In this document: positions 41,118-51,910 of the stretch, piece by piece
How the letters are laid out: the number at the start of each line of letters is the position of its first letter
Position numbering within the stretch: position 1 is the first letter of the stretch
From: Wolfiporia cocos
Taxonomy: Eukaryota > Basidiomycota > Agaricomycetes > Polyporales > Phaeolaceae
Assembly: GCA_029448655.1 (NCBI GenBank)
Contig: JACCLO010000006.1
Span: forward strand, 2,852,001 to 2,916,000
DNA length: 64,000 bases
Direction: 5' to 3'
Program-made: the position numbers and the translations under genes
Notes under the pieces: generated by a model
Seen by the model: the letters and a program-made list of their open reading frames with translations, nothing else
What the model was told of the DNA's origin: nothing
The model's database searches: none

Positions 41118-42144
41118 ATGGACCCGAATTTCCCGCCTGGTCTGGACATCCGGCCGTCGGAAGTGCATGGCATGGGCGGGGCCGACGGCAAGTTTGATGC
41201 GGCGGCGCAGAAGGAAGCGATCGGGACGTACGGGATCGCGGGGCGGGTGTGGTTCGTGGACGCCGCCGCCATGGACCCATAGCCTGCTTCTGACCTTTCC
41301 AATCGAAGGGAAGCGTCATATGCGATGCTCTCGTACCTCGATCGGGAGCATGATCTCCTCGAGCTCGATCCCCCGCCGCCCACTCCCGCCCACTCCCCGC
41401 GCACCCTCCTCGAGCTCGGCTCTGGCACGGGGCTCGTGGCCTTTCGTGTCGCAAACCATCTATCGCCCGAGCGCGACCTGTTTGTCGCGACTGACCTCCC
41501 CGAGGTCTGTGCGCTCCTCGAGGGCAACCTGCACTCGCGCCCGGCGGTGCGCGTGCGGCCGCTTACGTGGGGGAGCGAGCAGCATGCTGCAGCGCTAGCA
41601 GCAGACCTTCGTCTTGGCGACGCGTCTGCCGCGCGTCGTCTGACCCACATTATCTGCAGCGATCTGGTACGTGCACACGAGGCGCGATGCGATGCTTGGC
41701 ACCCAATCTCCCGCACAGGTCTATTTCCCCGCATTGCTTGCGCCCCTGCTCCGCACGCTTCTCTACCTGTCGTCCCCCCCGTTCTGCATCGAGGGCAATT
41801 TCCCGGACATCATCATATCCTACAAGATACGCAGCCTGGCGAAGGAGGGCCCCTTCTGGGCTGCCTTCGGTCTCTGGTTCGCATTCGCGCCCGTGCTGGT
41901 GCGAGAGCAGGGCCAAGGCAACGGCCAATGGTCTCGCTTTGTGCCCATGGCCGGAGACGACGAGACGTTCGTGTTCGTCGCTCGCCGCCGACCCGAGTCA
42001 TCGTCATGGGCGGTCCCAGAAAGCGACCAAGATCTGTTGAACGGTGTGAGCGCATGGGGGACGGGTGCGGGCAAGGCCGATGACACGTTTGAGACCATGC
42101 TGCTGATGACGTTAGAACCGCAGACCGCGGGGGAAGATTCGTGA
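41118..42144 (+). CDS. Family-16 (METTL21/Efm-type) methyltransferase-like protein
   Basis: Three exons (41118-41251, 41309-41666, 41719-42144) give about 305 aa. The S-adenosylmethionine-binding motif I is LLELGSGTGLVAFRVA, and the second acidic position lies in VATDLPEV. The family block ICSDL|VYFPALLAPLLRTLLYL crosses the second junction. A C-terminal stretch (PDIIISYKIRSLAKEGPFW) matches the expected strand and helix. Fungal members methylate lysines of translation factors or are annotated as nicotinamide methyltransferase-like; the substrate here is unknown. A 3' part of this gene is duplicated downstream with an internal deletion. Confidence 0.8.
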
Positions 42145-42416
42145 CGCGCACACATGCGCCTGCACAGATCGTGTCTCGGAGTCTGGAAACATCCGGATTT
42201 AATATATTAAGAAGATTGATGTCGACGCCCTACAAAGTCTTGGCAAATGCCTCTCCGCGCAGCCAGGGTGTGATGGAAAGGGCAAGGATGTCCCCGGGGA
42301 GCGCAGCCCAGGCGAAAAGGTTCAGAGAGAAACGTGGGTGGTAGATGTATACAGAGACGAGAGAGCAGACCCAGCACCAGAACGAAGTCGCGTACGCGCC
42401 AGCTCGGTTGTACCCA
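42145..42416 (-). other. Downstream spacer with a duplicated Atg22 tail
   Basis: Minus-strand sequence at about 42256-42230 repeats the last codons of the Atg22-like gene (EAFAKTL and the stop). It is preceded here by a different open frame (back to about 42417) with hydrophobic stretches such as SLVSVYIYHPRFSLNLFAWA. The join looks like a by-product of the local tandem duplication; no full gene can be built. Confidence 0.45.
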
Positions 42417-42760
42417 CTTCTGGACTTTCCCATCGAAGGGAAGTGTCTCATGCGATGCCCTCGTACCTCGATCGGGAGGGTGATCTCCTCGATTCCAGTC
42501 CACCTTCGCCTATTCCTCGCACACCCTCCTCGAGCTCAGCTCCGGCACGGGGCTCGTCGCCTTTCGTGTCGCAGACCATTTTTCGCCCGAGCGCAACCTC
42601 TTTATCACGACCTCCCTCCCCGACGTTATCGATGAGAAAGCGACCAAGATCTGTTGAACGGTGTGGGCGCGTGGGGGACGCGCGCGGGCAAGGCTGATGA
42701 CACGTTTGAGGCCATGCTGTTGATTGTGTTAGAACCGCAGGACGCGGAGAAAGATTCGTG
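42417..42760 (+). pseudogene. Truncated tandem copy of the methyltransferase gene
   Basis: The sequence starts like the 3' end of intron 1 of the parent gene (CTTCTGGACTTTCCCATCGAAG). It copies the region from SYLDRE through LELSSGTGLVAFRVADHF to about TTSLPDV, then jumps to the parent segment beginning ESDQDLLNG. About 510 bp between is missing. Frames shift along the way, and the parental stop TGA reads TGG. The downstream flank is copied too, up to the end of the Atg22-like gene. Confidence 0.8.
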
Positions 42761-42849
42761 GCGCGCACACAGATCGTGTCCGATACCACTCGGAGTCTGG
42801 GTACATCCACATTTAATATATCTATATCAAGAAGCCTGATGACGACGCT

Positions 42850-45318
42850 CTACAAAGTCTTGGCAAATGCCTCTCTCCGCGCTTCTGCCTCTATGAACGC
42901 TTCGCATTCTTGGTGGCTCTTGTTCACGTCTACGAAATACAGGAAGACGGTGCTGACCACGCCGCTACGTTGTGAGATGTCAGTCAACGTGCAAGCTGTG
43001 AACTGGCGAGGGTCTTACAGCGAAAATAAAAAGACGAATGGATAGTTGTCGTTGTTCCCCGACGCAGTGATGATCGCCGACGATACAAACGGGCCAATAA
43101 ATGCAGACGTCTTGCCGATCTGGGCGAATGAAGTCAGGTGAGTGCACGATAAAGGTAGGACGAAACTCACAACAGAGAAGAGCGCAAAGAACAAGAACCT
43201 GGTGAGTTGTGTCAGCAAGTGATCAAGGAACGGCTGCAGAGAGCGTACATCTGGGGTAGAGGCGAGACCTCACTGATCATCGTTTGGCTGTAAGCGTACC
43301 ACGGGCATACCATCAACCCGTAGTAGGCTTGGTACAGCCTGAATATCTGACAGTCAAAGGGAGCGTTGATGCAATGGCAGTCAGCTCGTACCAGATTTCC
43401 CATACGTGCTTGAAGCCGAATTTGTTCGTGTGGATCCCGATGAGACCCCAGATGGTGAGCACCTGCCATATGGCGTGAGTGATGAATCACCAGGACAGGT
43501 AGCGTGCGCTAACAATGATCCAGAAGACATTGAACGACAGCATCTGTTCATCAATGAGGATCATTATGATGGGCAAGCGTCGGGATCGGCATACCGCCTT
43601 TGTCGAAATTTTGAACTTTTTCTGGACAATCCAGAACAGACTGGCCCATGGCCATGAGCGCGAGAAATGGACAGAATGGAGAAACGCACTAGATACCCAG
43701 CGCTTGCGTCACGATACCGACGATGAGCAGAAGGGTAAGCTGCATCGTCGAGTATGACACCACACTGCAACATGTTTGTCAATCATCGTTCAGCTAACCA
43801 TTGCCGTTCGTACCTGTTCTGCAGCGTTCCAATAACAGTGCTATACAACAGTTTGCGATCACTAGTACTCGATTTCGTACAGTATACACGTACACTGTAG
43901 TATTCAAAACATCTCCCCTAAAGTTCATCAGCATTGTTGAAGTCGTACAAAACGGAGCACTCACATCAAAAAGTAGAAAATGAGATAGAGGAATGTCTGC
44001 TTGAGCTGCAGACACTCCCGGAACGCGACGTACGTCTGCCTAAACCCGACCGTCAGCAGCGACGTGCTAGGGGGCAGCGCAAGGCCAGGCCGTCGCTTCT
44101 CCAGGAAAAACCACGGCAGGGCGCACAGCACTGCAAGCCCGTTAGCACTGTCCACCTCCCGAACATGGACTGTAGCACATACGCCACACGCCGCCGGCAA
44201 AGGCGATGAGCACGCTGAACGCGCGCGTGTTGTTCGCGGTGCTCTCGCCGGGGTGCAGGCCGGCGAGGATGGCGACCATGACGGCGAGGACGACGATCTC
44301 GCCCGCGGAGCTGACCGCGAAGGAGACGTTCGAGATGCGGTTGCGCGCGAGCGACTCGAGCTGCGCGTGCTCGTCCGGCCTGTGCTGCGTCTGTGTCGGC
44401 GCGTGCGGAGGGGAGAGGGGAGACTGACCGCTTCTCGCCGCTGGCGGCTTGTGCGGCAGACGCCTGCACCTCGGGCAGGTCGCGCGCGAGCCCGGGAAAG
44501 GCCGCGGTCCAGAACGTCAGCGCGCACTGTGGGATGTCAGCGGGGCTTGCGGCGGTGCGTCGCGGCGGGGAGTACCTGGTAAGTTATCACTGTGGAGGGT
44601 TAGCGGGCGCGAAGCGGGGCGGACGGCGACGCACGGCCGAGGATGTAGAGCGCGACGCCGGACTTCCACTGCGACGGGTCTTCGACGCCGAGCCAGGCGA
44701 ACGACACGGCGACTGCAAGGAAGGTGAAGAAGATCGTAATGTTCGGTCTGGAGCGGTGGGATGTGAGCGGGTAGTGCTGGGTTGGGATTGGAGTGCGCGA
44801 ACCTCCATTGGCCGTAGTCCGCCCATGCGCCTATGCAAAGGAGCACAACGGCCTGCAGTGCAAAGCTGATGCCGTTGGTTAAGAGGACGATCGCGTTCAC
44901 TGTTATATACGAATATGGATGTCAACGCGAGAAAGTGAGCGGACTAGTGGGGAGAGCACCGTCGCGGACGCGTCCCAGGTACGGCAGCACACAGGCCGTG
45001 TCTGTGCCACAGGGCACCGTGAACGGAGGGTGGCTCGGGTCATACCCGGCCAAGTACAGCAGATTCTGAAACTGAGAGGGTCCAAAATTGAACCCTGACA
45101 GTCCGTTGTTGCCCTACAGCCCAGAGATGAGCCGGGTCACGTTCCGCTGCGCGTATCATCCTTACAATGTAGTAGACATAGAACGCCCACAGCTCGATAC
45201 GAGTGGTCGTGTATGTACGCGCGGGCGGGTCAGTCGCTGCGTCGATCTCCGGGACGATGGCTTCCTCGATTTCCTTGGCAGGATCATCTTCCAACTTTGC
45301 GTCGGCGGGCGATTGCAT
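42850..45318 (-). CDS. Atg22-like vacuolar amino-acid effluxer
   Basis: Eighteen exons close in frame to about 530 aa: 45318-45166, 45113-44960, 44899-44803, 44747-44635, 44589-44576, 44526-44429, 44379-44183, 44130-43965, 43917-43894, 43840-43814, 43764-43690, 43640-43595, 43543-43514, 43462-43406, 43346-43249, 43198-43171, 43119-43019, 42964-42850. Family blocks include ELWAFYVYYIGNNGLSGFN, VLLTNGISFALQAVVLLCIG, NRISNVSFAVSSAGEI, DVLNTTVTVIGTLQN, FWIVQKKFKISTKA, LTIWGLIGIHTNKFGFKH and QAYYGLMVCPWYAYSQTMIS. At least ten hydrophobic segments are seen. Atg22 proteins export amino acids from the vacuole after autophagy. An alternative upstream Met is at 45372. Five exons are 30 nt or shorter. 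Confidence 0.88.
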
Positions 45319-46051
45319 GGCTGCCTCGGGCAGAGATAACGGCCCTCTGCTGCATGCGACTGACGCCTGCAATATTCATAGCACCATCAAAGTGACGTAC
45401 TATCACGCTGGAGAGACGCGCGGTGCCAGCCTAAGCAAGATTCAATTTGTGCTGCCGTCGTGCTCGTTCACTGGCAGGTCGTGTTCTCAAGCAGTAAATG
45501 TGCGAGCGGACAGGCTGTGTTCATTTTTCAATTGTGAACTGAGGACTGTTCCCCGAAACATGTCGTCAATGCTTCGGGCGTCTACAATGTCAGAGGCGTG
45601 ATCATCATATAATAATATTCATCCTACCACTATATATATATAGGTAGGCAGAATACGTGTCATGGTAGCAGAGAATGTACCTCGCTTACCCGATTGCATC
45701 GTCGTAGTTCAAAGGGTTGTGTGAGCAATCTGCGCAATTTGATTGGAGCTGTTCGTGACCATGCTGCTACGACAGGAACTATAAAGCCCTGCTGGTGGAC
45801 TTCCTTGCATGAGCGCTGAGCATGTAGCTGTACCGACGAGAACGCAACAACTAGTGAGAATGTTTGCGTTGGAAGCTCATATACAAGGACGAGGAGTTTC
45901 GCCACCATTTCCTTGATATGCGGCAAGATAACTTTATCTTATCTTCGCAATTCCACGCGCTAAGCGAAACCCGAGCTCGTCCGACCTCAATTGCAAGTTC
46001 ACCGCACCCCACGCCGGCGACGGCGAAGGACTCAACGCTGAGCGTGTCCTC
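45319..46051. promoter_or_regulatory. Divergent promoter region, Atg22-like and Mic60 genes
   Basis: About 730 bp between two genes transcribed away from each other. It holds a short TATATATATA run near 45634-45644 and no supported coding frame. No specific binding site could be assigned. Confidence 0.45.
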
Positions 46052-48249
46052 ATGATCCGCACCTTGTCTGTCCAGCGGGCGGTGGGGTCGTCCACCGCGA
46101 GGGCCGCCGTACGCGTCACACGTCGGGTGAGTGCATGCCGTGCAGTCGCGATCCAGGTTGAGTTCACCACGACCGCACACACAGCGATTCGCGACGGAGG
46201 CCCCGGTCCAGCCACCGAAGAAAAAGAAGAATGTCGTGCGCAGGCTCGTACTCTACACGACCGCGGCGACGGCGACGTTCTACATCGGCAGCGCGTTCGT
46301 CGCGTTCAAGTACCCACCCTACTATGACATTTTCATCGACCAAGTGCCGCTGGGCTCGACGGTCATACAGTACGGGGAAGACCACGACTGGGACACCCTG
46401 ACGATACAGAAGATTGTAAACTCGACCAAGAACGCGGCGAGCTACCTCCAGGGCCTCGTCACGGGCGGAGGGGAGGGGGCGAGCACACCCTCCGCGCTCG
46501 AGAAGGCGAAGGAGGCGCTGGACAAGGGCAGGGTGGTTATCGTGCAAAGGTCTCAGGCATCTCAGGATGCGGTCAGCGAGCGGCTCCAGGAGGGAAAGGA
46601 GCGCCTCAAGTCCGTCGCCAATACGTTCAAGACGACTATCAAGAGGAACGAGGACGGGACGCTCGACAAGGGCGCGAAGGCCGCGGCGATCGCGAAGCAT
46701 CAGGCGGTGCAGTTCTCCGAGGGTGTGGAGGAGCTTGTGCGGCAGGCAGAGGCTGCGCTGGAGGGCAAGCCCGTGGACTCGCTGCCGGAGGTCACCACGA
46801 CGCCCGACCAGCCGTCCGTGGTCCCGGAGAGCGCACCTCCCAGTGAGGGAGCGAAGGACGAGCCGTCGATGGGGCTCGTGTACGACGTTCCTCTGCCCGT
46901 CGGTTTCGAGCCTCCACCGGGCTTCTCTCGTCCCAAGCCGCCAAAACCTGCAGCGGCGCCCGCACCCGAGCCGGCCAAGGAGGCTCCTGCGCCGCCACCA
47001 CTGCCGCTCGTCGCTCCCACCGTCTCGGAGTTCAGTGCCTCGGAGCCGGTCATCACGCAGCTCGCGTCGGTCATCGACAATCTCGCGTCGTACCTGAACT
47101 CGAATCCCACCGCGGCAGAGAAGGCGCGGGACATCCTCGACACGGCCAAGGTGGACCTTGCCGCGCTCGCGACGCGCATCGAGCAGGCGAAGGAGGAGGA
47201 GCGGACGAAGCTGGAGGCGAAGCTGGATGAGCAGACGCGCGAATACACGATCAAGCTCTTGGAGCTCGAGATGGAGGGGCAGGACAAGCTGGACAGTCAA
47301 GAGCAGGACTTTAGGACGTTCTTTGAGCAAGAAAAGGCCAAGTTCGTGCAGGCGTACCGGGAGAAGCTCAACCGTGAGCTGCAGACTCAGAGCGAGATCA
47401 TCAACGAACGGTGGGTGCTGTGATGATCTGCCGCGTGACGGGGATTGAACTGTCCAACAGTCTGAAGGAGGAGGTCATCGCTCAGGGCATCGAGCTGCAG
47501 CGCCGCTGGATCCGCGACATCAAAGTACGGGTCGAGCAGGAGCGTGGAGGCCGCCTGGCCAAGCTGGACGAGCTCGCGACGAACCTCAAGCGTCTCGAGC
47601 GCATCGCACTGGACAACTCCGCCTACCTCGACGAGAACATCCGCATCCATGCGCTCTGGTCTGCCCTCCGCGCGCTGAACAACTCGGTCGACTCTCCTGT
47701 GCGCAAGCCGTTCCGCGAGGAGCTGCGCGTGCTCCGGCACATCGCGGCCGCGCGCGAGGACCCCGTCGTGTCGTCGGTGCTCGAGTCACTCGACGCCTCA
47801 GACGTCCCGGATGTCGGCGTTGAGCCGTTCGCCGACCTCGCGACATGGTTCACGAGCTCGGTCGCGCCTGCAGTGTCGACTGTCGCGCTCGTGCCCGACC
47901 AGAACGCGGGCGTGCTGTCGCACCTCGCTTCATATCTGGTTTCGTCGTTCACTTTCCGCAGACAGGGGCTCGTGTCTGGCTCTGATGTACTCAGCGTCTT
48001 GGCGCGTGCAGAGTACTATTTGAATGAGAAGGACCTCGACAGTGCGGCGCGGGAGCTGAATCAGCTGAGAGGCTCAGCGAAGGTATTGCTTGCGGATTGG
48101 CTGGATGCCGCTCGAAGGAGGCTTGAGGTACAGCAGGCATTGGAGGTGTGTTCTGCCAATCCTGTGCTGTTATTCTGTTCACCAACCGTCCTATACAGGT
48201 TGTACAGGCGCAGGCCACGCTAGCATCGTTACTTGTCGCACAGGAATAA
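46052..48249 (+). CDS. MICOS complex subunit Mic60 (mitofilin)
   Basis: Four exons (46052-46126, 46185-47410, 47461-48145, 48199-48249) give about 678 aa. The N-terminus is Arg/Ser/Ala-rich without acidic residues for about 25 aa, as in a mitochondrial presequence. A basic KKKK stretch precedes one transmembrane segment (LYTTAATATFYIGSAFVAF, about residues 46-64). A long charged region follows with Pro-rich linker (about 250-290) and coiled coil (about 340-450). The conserved mitofilin domain starts near EEVIAQGIELQRRWIRDIK and ends with the YYLNEKDLDSAARELNQLRG segment. Mic60 lies in the inner membrane and shapes cristae junctions. Confidence 0.9.
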
Positions 48250-48568
48250 AATAGCCCAGTTTGCTAGACTATTCGACTGGTTGTCTAATTGCTATTAGAG
48301 TCGGGCACCCCATGGGCGCTGTGCTCACTGATCTTCTAAATGTTGCAATATGTCGGCTGCAGTTCGCAGAGCTCACTCGGCACCCAATTGCAGTGCACAG
48401 AAGCATCAGTCATGCGGCAAGCGAAACTGATTAACTAACGGCGCAGCCATTCCCGCCACGCAGTACAATGTTGACCTATTTAAGGCGACGGCTCCATATG
48501 GCAGTCAACATATAAAGCTCAGTACGTGGGATCTCGCTGACCTGACCGTCGCTTTCCCGCTGTCCACC
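48250..48568. promoter_or_regulatory. Promoter region of sedolisin 1 with TATA box
   Basis: The 320-bp spacer has TATAAA at 48511-48516, 53 bp before the ATG, an arrangement fitting a regulated secreted-enzyme gene. Nothing else is recognised. Confidence 0.5.
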
Positions 48569-51056
48569 ATGAGGTCCTTGCTAGCGGGGTCGTTGCTCGC
48601 ATTAATGCTTCTAGCAGGCGCCGCTCCTTCACCCGAGTGCGCGCACAGAGTTAAGGAGAGCATACTGCCTCCAAGAGGCTGGGACAAAGTCAGGCCTGCG
48701 CCAGCCAATCACACAATTGAGCTCCGTATCGGCTTGCAGCGACCCAATGTTCACAACTTGGAGCAACATCTTCTGGAAGTCAGGTGTGTATGCGCTAACG
48801 GTTCTCAAGCACGAATCCTCGCTGATAAGCAGCTATCAGTGATCCGTTCCATCCCCGTTATGGTCAACATCTTTCGAAGGCGGAGGTGGAGGCGCTCATT
48901 GAGCCTCACCCGATCAGCAGCCGGTTGGTTGATGATTGGCTCGCATCTCACGAGATCTCGGACGAGCAGATAACCCGTACTCCTGGTAAGGATTGGGTCA
49001 AGATTAAGGTGCCTGTCGCGCTCGCTGAGAAGATGCTCGAGACTGTATGTAAAGCAGCGTCAAGTGATCCGACGTCTTCTGACCTGTCACTAGGAATATC
49101 ATATTTGGACTCACCTCGAAAGCGGGGATTCATTGGTCCGCACGACATCATACAGCCTGCCTGACTATCTGATGGACCACGTTGACTTGGTTCAACCTAC
49201 AACTTTATTTGCCCGATTCCGGGGGATGAAGACGACGTTGCATTTCTCGACAGAGCGAACTGTAATCACCGATACCAACCCAGGAACAATCTCCGTACCC
49301 ACTGCGTCTGGGGGTCAGGTGAACGCAAGCTGCAACAGCACGGTCACCCCTTCATGTCTGCTGTATTTATACAACGCTGCCGGCTACGAGCCTGCCGCTG
49401 CTGGACAGAACAAAATAGCTGTTACTGGATATTTAGAGGAATATGCGAACCATGAAGATTTCCATCTGTTCAATGAGGCTTTGGTTCCTGCTGCCGCGAG
49501 CTCCAATTTCTCTGTAGTCTACGTCAATGGTAAGACGAAATCACTGGCTTCCGCGTCACATCGTTGACTTCTGAGTAGGTGGGCTGAACAACCAGACTCC
49601 CTCGGAGGCAGGTGTAGAAGCGAACCTAGGTCTCGACCAGTGATCGCTGCAGATTTAGGATGGCTGACTCTGACTGTACAGACACACAATATGCATTTGG
49701 CCTTACATACCCGACTCCGGGTACCTTCTATACAACCGGAGGAAGTCCTCCTTTCATCCCAGATGATGGTGACACTCAAAACTATAACGAACCCTATGCC
49801 GAGGTGAGCCGCTGAGTTGTCTGTCTGCCAATTATGGAACTAACTAGGAATAGTGGCTTGACTATGTGCTCAACAGTACAGATCTGCCCCAGACCATTTC
49901 GACCAGCTATGGCGACGATGAACAGACTGGTCAGCTAATCTTCACTGTCAGCGTTTGCGTAGCGACTAAATCGCATCGTCTAGTTCCATACAGTTATGCG
50001 ACTCGGGTTTGCTCCGACTTCGCACAGCTTGGTAAGTGTGAAGTGTGATATTAGGGACTTCGTGCCGACGCGTAACAATTGATATGACAGGTGCGCTTGG
50101 AGTCTCGATACTATTTAGCTCTGGCGATGGCGGTGTCGGTGATGGAGATCCCAACCCGGCTACTCAAGAATGCTACAGCAATGACGGCACCAACAAGACC
50201 ATGTTCATTCCCGGCTTCCCCGCGAGCTGTCCTTAGTGAGCGTTGAATGCTCTCCATGAGGGATGTGAATGATTTGACATCGAGTCCATAACCCTGCGTA
50301 GCGTCACTGCCGTAGGAGGCACGGCCTATATACCGGAGGTCGCAGCGAACTTCTCAGGAGGAGGCTTCAGCAACTATGTAATATCTTATTCTCTTGTGTT
50401 GATGAGGCCATATGACTGAACATGAGCATCGTACCAGTTCTCGCGCCCTTCCTATCAGGATGCTGCAGTTGCCAACTTCCTGGCCACTCTCCCCGCAGGA
50501 ACATATGAGGGCCTATACAATCCGTAAGATCTGTTCTTTTGCCTCCGGTATGCTATAACTGACTGCTGACACTGCATGACAGCAATGGTCGAGTGAGTGC
50601 ATTGCAACCACAGAATGCCTGACAACTGAAGTCCATCTCTCTCAGGCCTATCCTGATGTGTCAGCCCAGTCAGAGAACTTTGAGATCTATTGGGATGCAG
50701 AGGCATACTTGGTGGCAGGGACCTCCTGCTCGTCTCCAACCTTCGCAGGCTTCGTGTCACTTCTCAATGACGCGCGCATCGCTAACGGTCTTTCTCCACT
50801 CGGGTTCCTGAACCCCCTCATATACGCTCTCGGCACAAACGGAACCTCTGGTTTCAACGATATCACGGAAGGCAACAACCCTGGATGCGGCACGGAAGGC
50901 TTCAATGTGAGCGGGTATCTCAAGCCACCATCATTTTTTGACTGACAATGCATTTAGGCCTCTATCGGGTGGGATGCGGTCACAGGGTGGGGAACGCCTA
51001 ATTTCGGCGTTCTGAAACAGATTGTCTTGGGAAACCTGAGCGATTTCCTGGCGTGA
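48569..51056 (+). CDS. Secreted sedolisin (S53, tripeptidyl-peptidase type) 1
   Basis: Thirteen exons (48569-48783, 48840-49044, 49094-49529, 49579-49629, 49682-49803, 49854-49929, 49984-50031, 50091-50235, 50302-50377, 50438-50523, 50583-50592, 50646-50906, 50958-51056) give about 609 aa. A signal peptide ([18 protein letters not shown]) is followed by a pro-domain ([20 protein letters not shown], then [17 protein letters not shown]). The catalytic domain has the E-x3-D pair in GVEANLDTQY, SSGDGG with the oxyanion Asp, and the catalytic Ser in GTSCSSP. The C-terminal FNDIT and GWGTPNF blocks fit the calcium site. Such enzymes digest protein outside the cell at acid pH. Exon 11 has only 10 nt. 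Confidence 0.9.
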
Positions 51057-51910
51057 GATGCGCCGGATGCATCGGAACACTGAAGACCGTCATTGTGGTC
51101 ATGCATTGTATGGACACAGTAGCTGACATCCACGAGTGGTTCTTCAGATTGCTTCAGCAACCACTCAACAATTGGGATTCACCTGATGTCCCTTGCTCAC
51201 ATGCATGCTCCTGATATTGCCTGAAAGATGGCCAGCAAACCAGTGCGCGTTCAATTCGAAGCCGAACATCATAGACGCAATGAAAGCTTTTTGACACGAG
51301 ACCGCGGCGCCACCGAAGTGATGCCAATACTCCGTCGGCCATTTGGTTTGCGCCTAATATAAGCTCGACCCGTATGTCGCGCGTCAAGTCAAAAATGAAC
51401 ACCTCGTGAAGTGCATCAGCGTCGCTCGGGACAGGCTCGAAGGCTAATTAGCGCTGACGCCTTGATCTGTGTCAAGGTTCACCCGCCAAGTAAGGTATGC
51501 CGCCTCCCGCTCTCTTTCACATAGCGAGCTAGATATCAGAAACAAACCGGCTGTGTAGTCTACAATATCGAAAGCTGAGCCCGACGTGTGCCCGCCAGTC
51601 TGTGACGATGCGCGATGCGCAAGGCATTATTCTTATAGCACTTTTGAATTGCGTTGAGCCTCGGAAATGGCGTGTTCGTCCACTCGTGGGAGTACACTAT
51701 TTGTAATCGGCCGTGCGGCATCAATAGAGTCAACAATCCGAGATTATGGCAGTCACCGCATGCCAATGCAGTGTCGTCGTCCCTGGCGGAAGAAGACGCC
51801 TTCTACCGTCTGGGTATTTAGACAGGGCTGGGAATTGAACATGCTGACCTTCGCCGGTTCCCCAGACCCAGGCCCAAGAGTGCTGTTGGTGCTCACGGCG
51901 TAACGTCAAG
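51057..51910. other. Spacer between the two sedolisin genes
   Basis: About 850 bp, no supported gene. It presumably holds the terminator of the first and promoter of the second gene. Confidence 0.4.
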
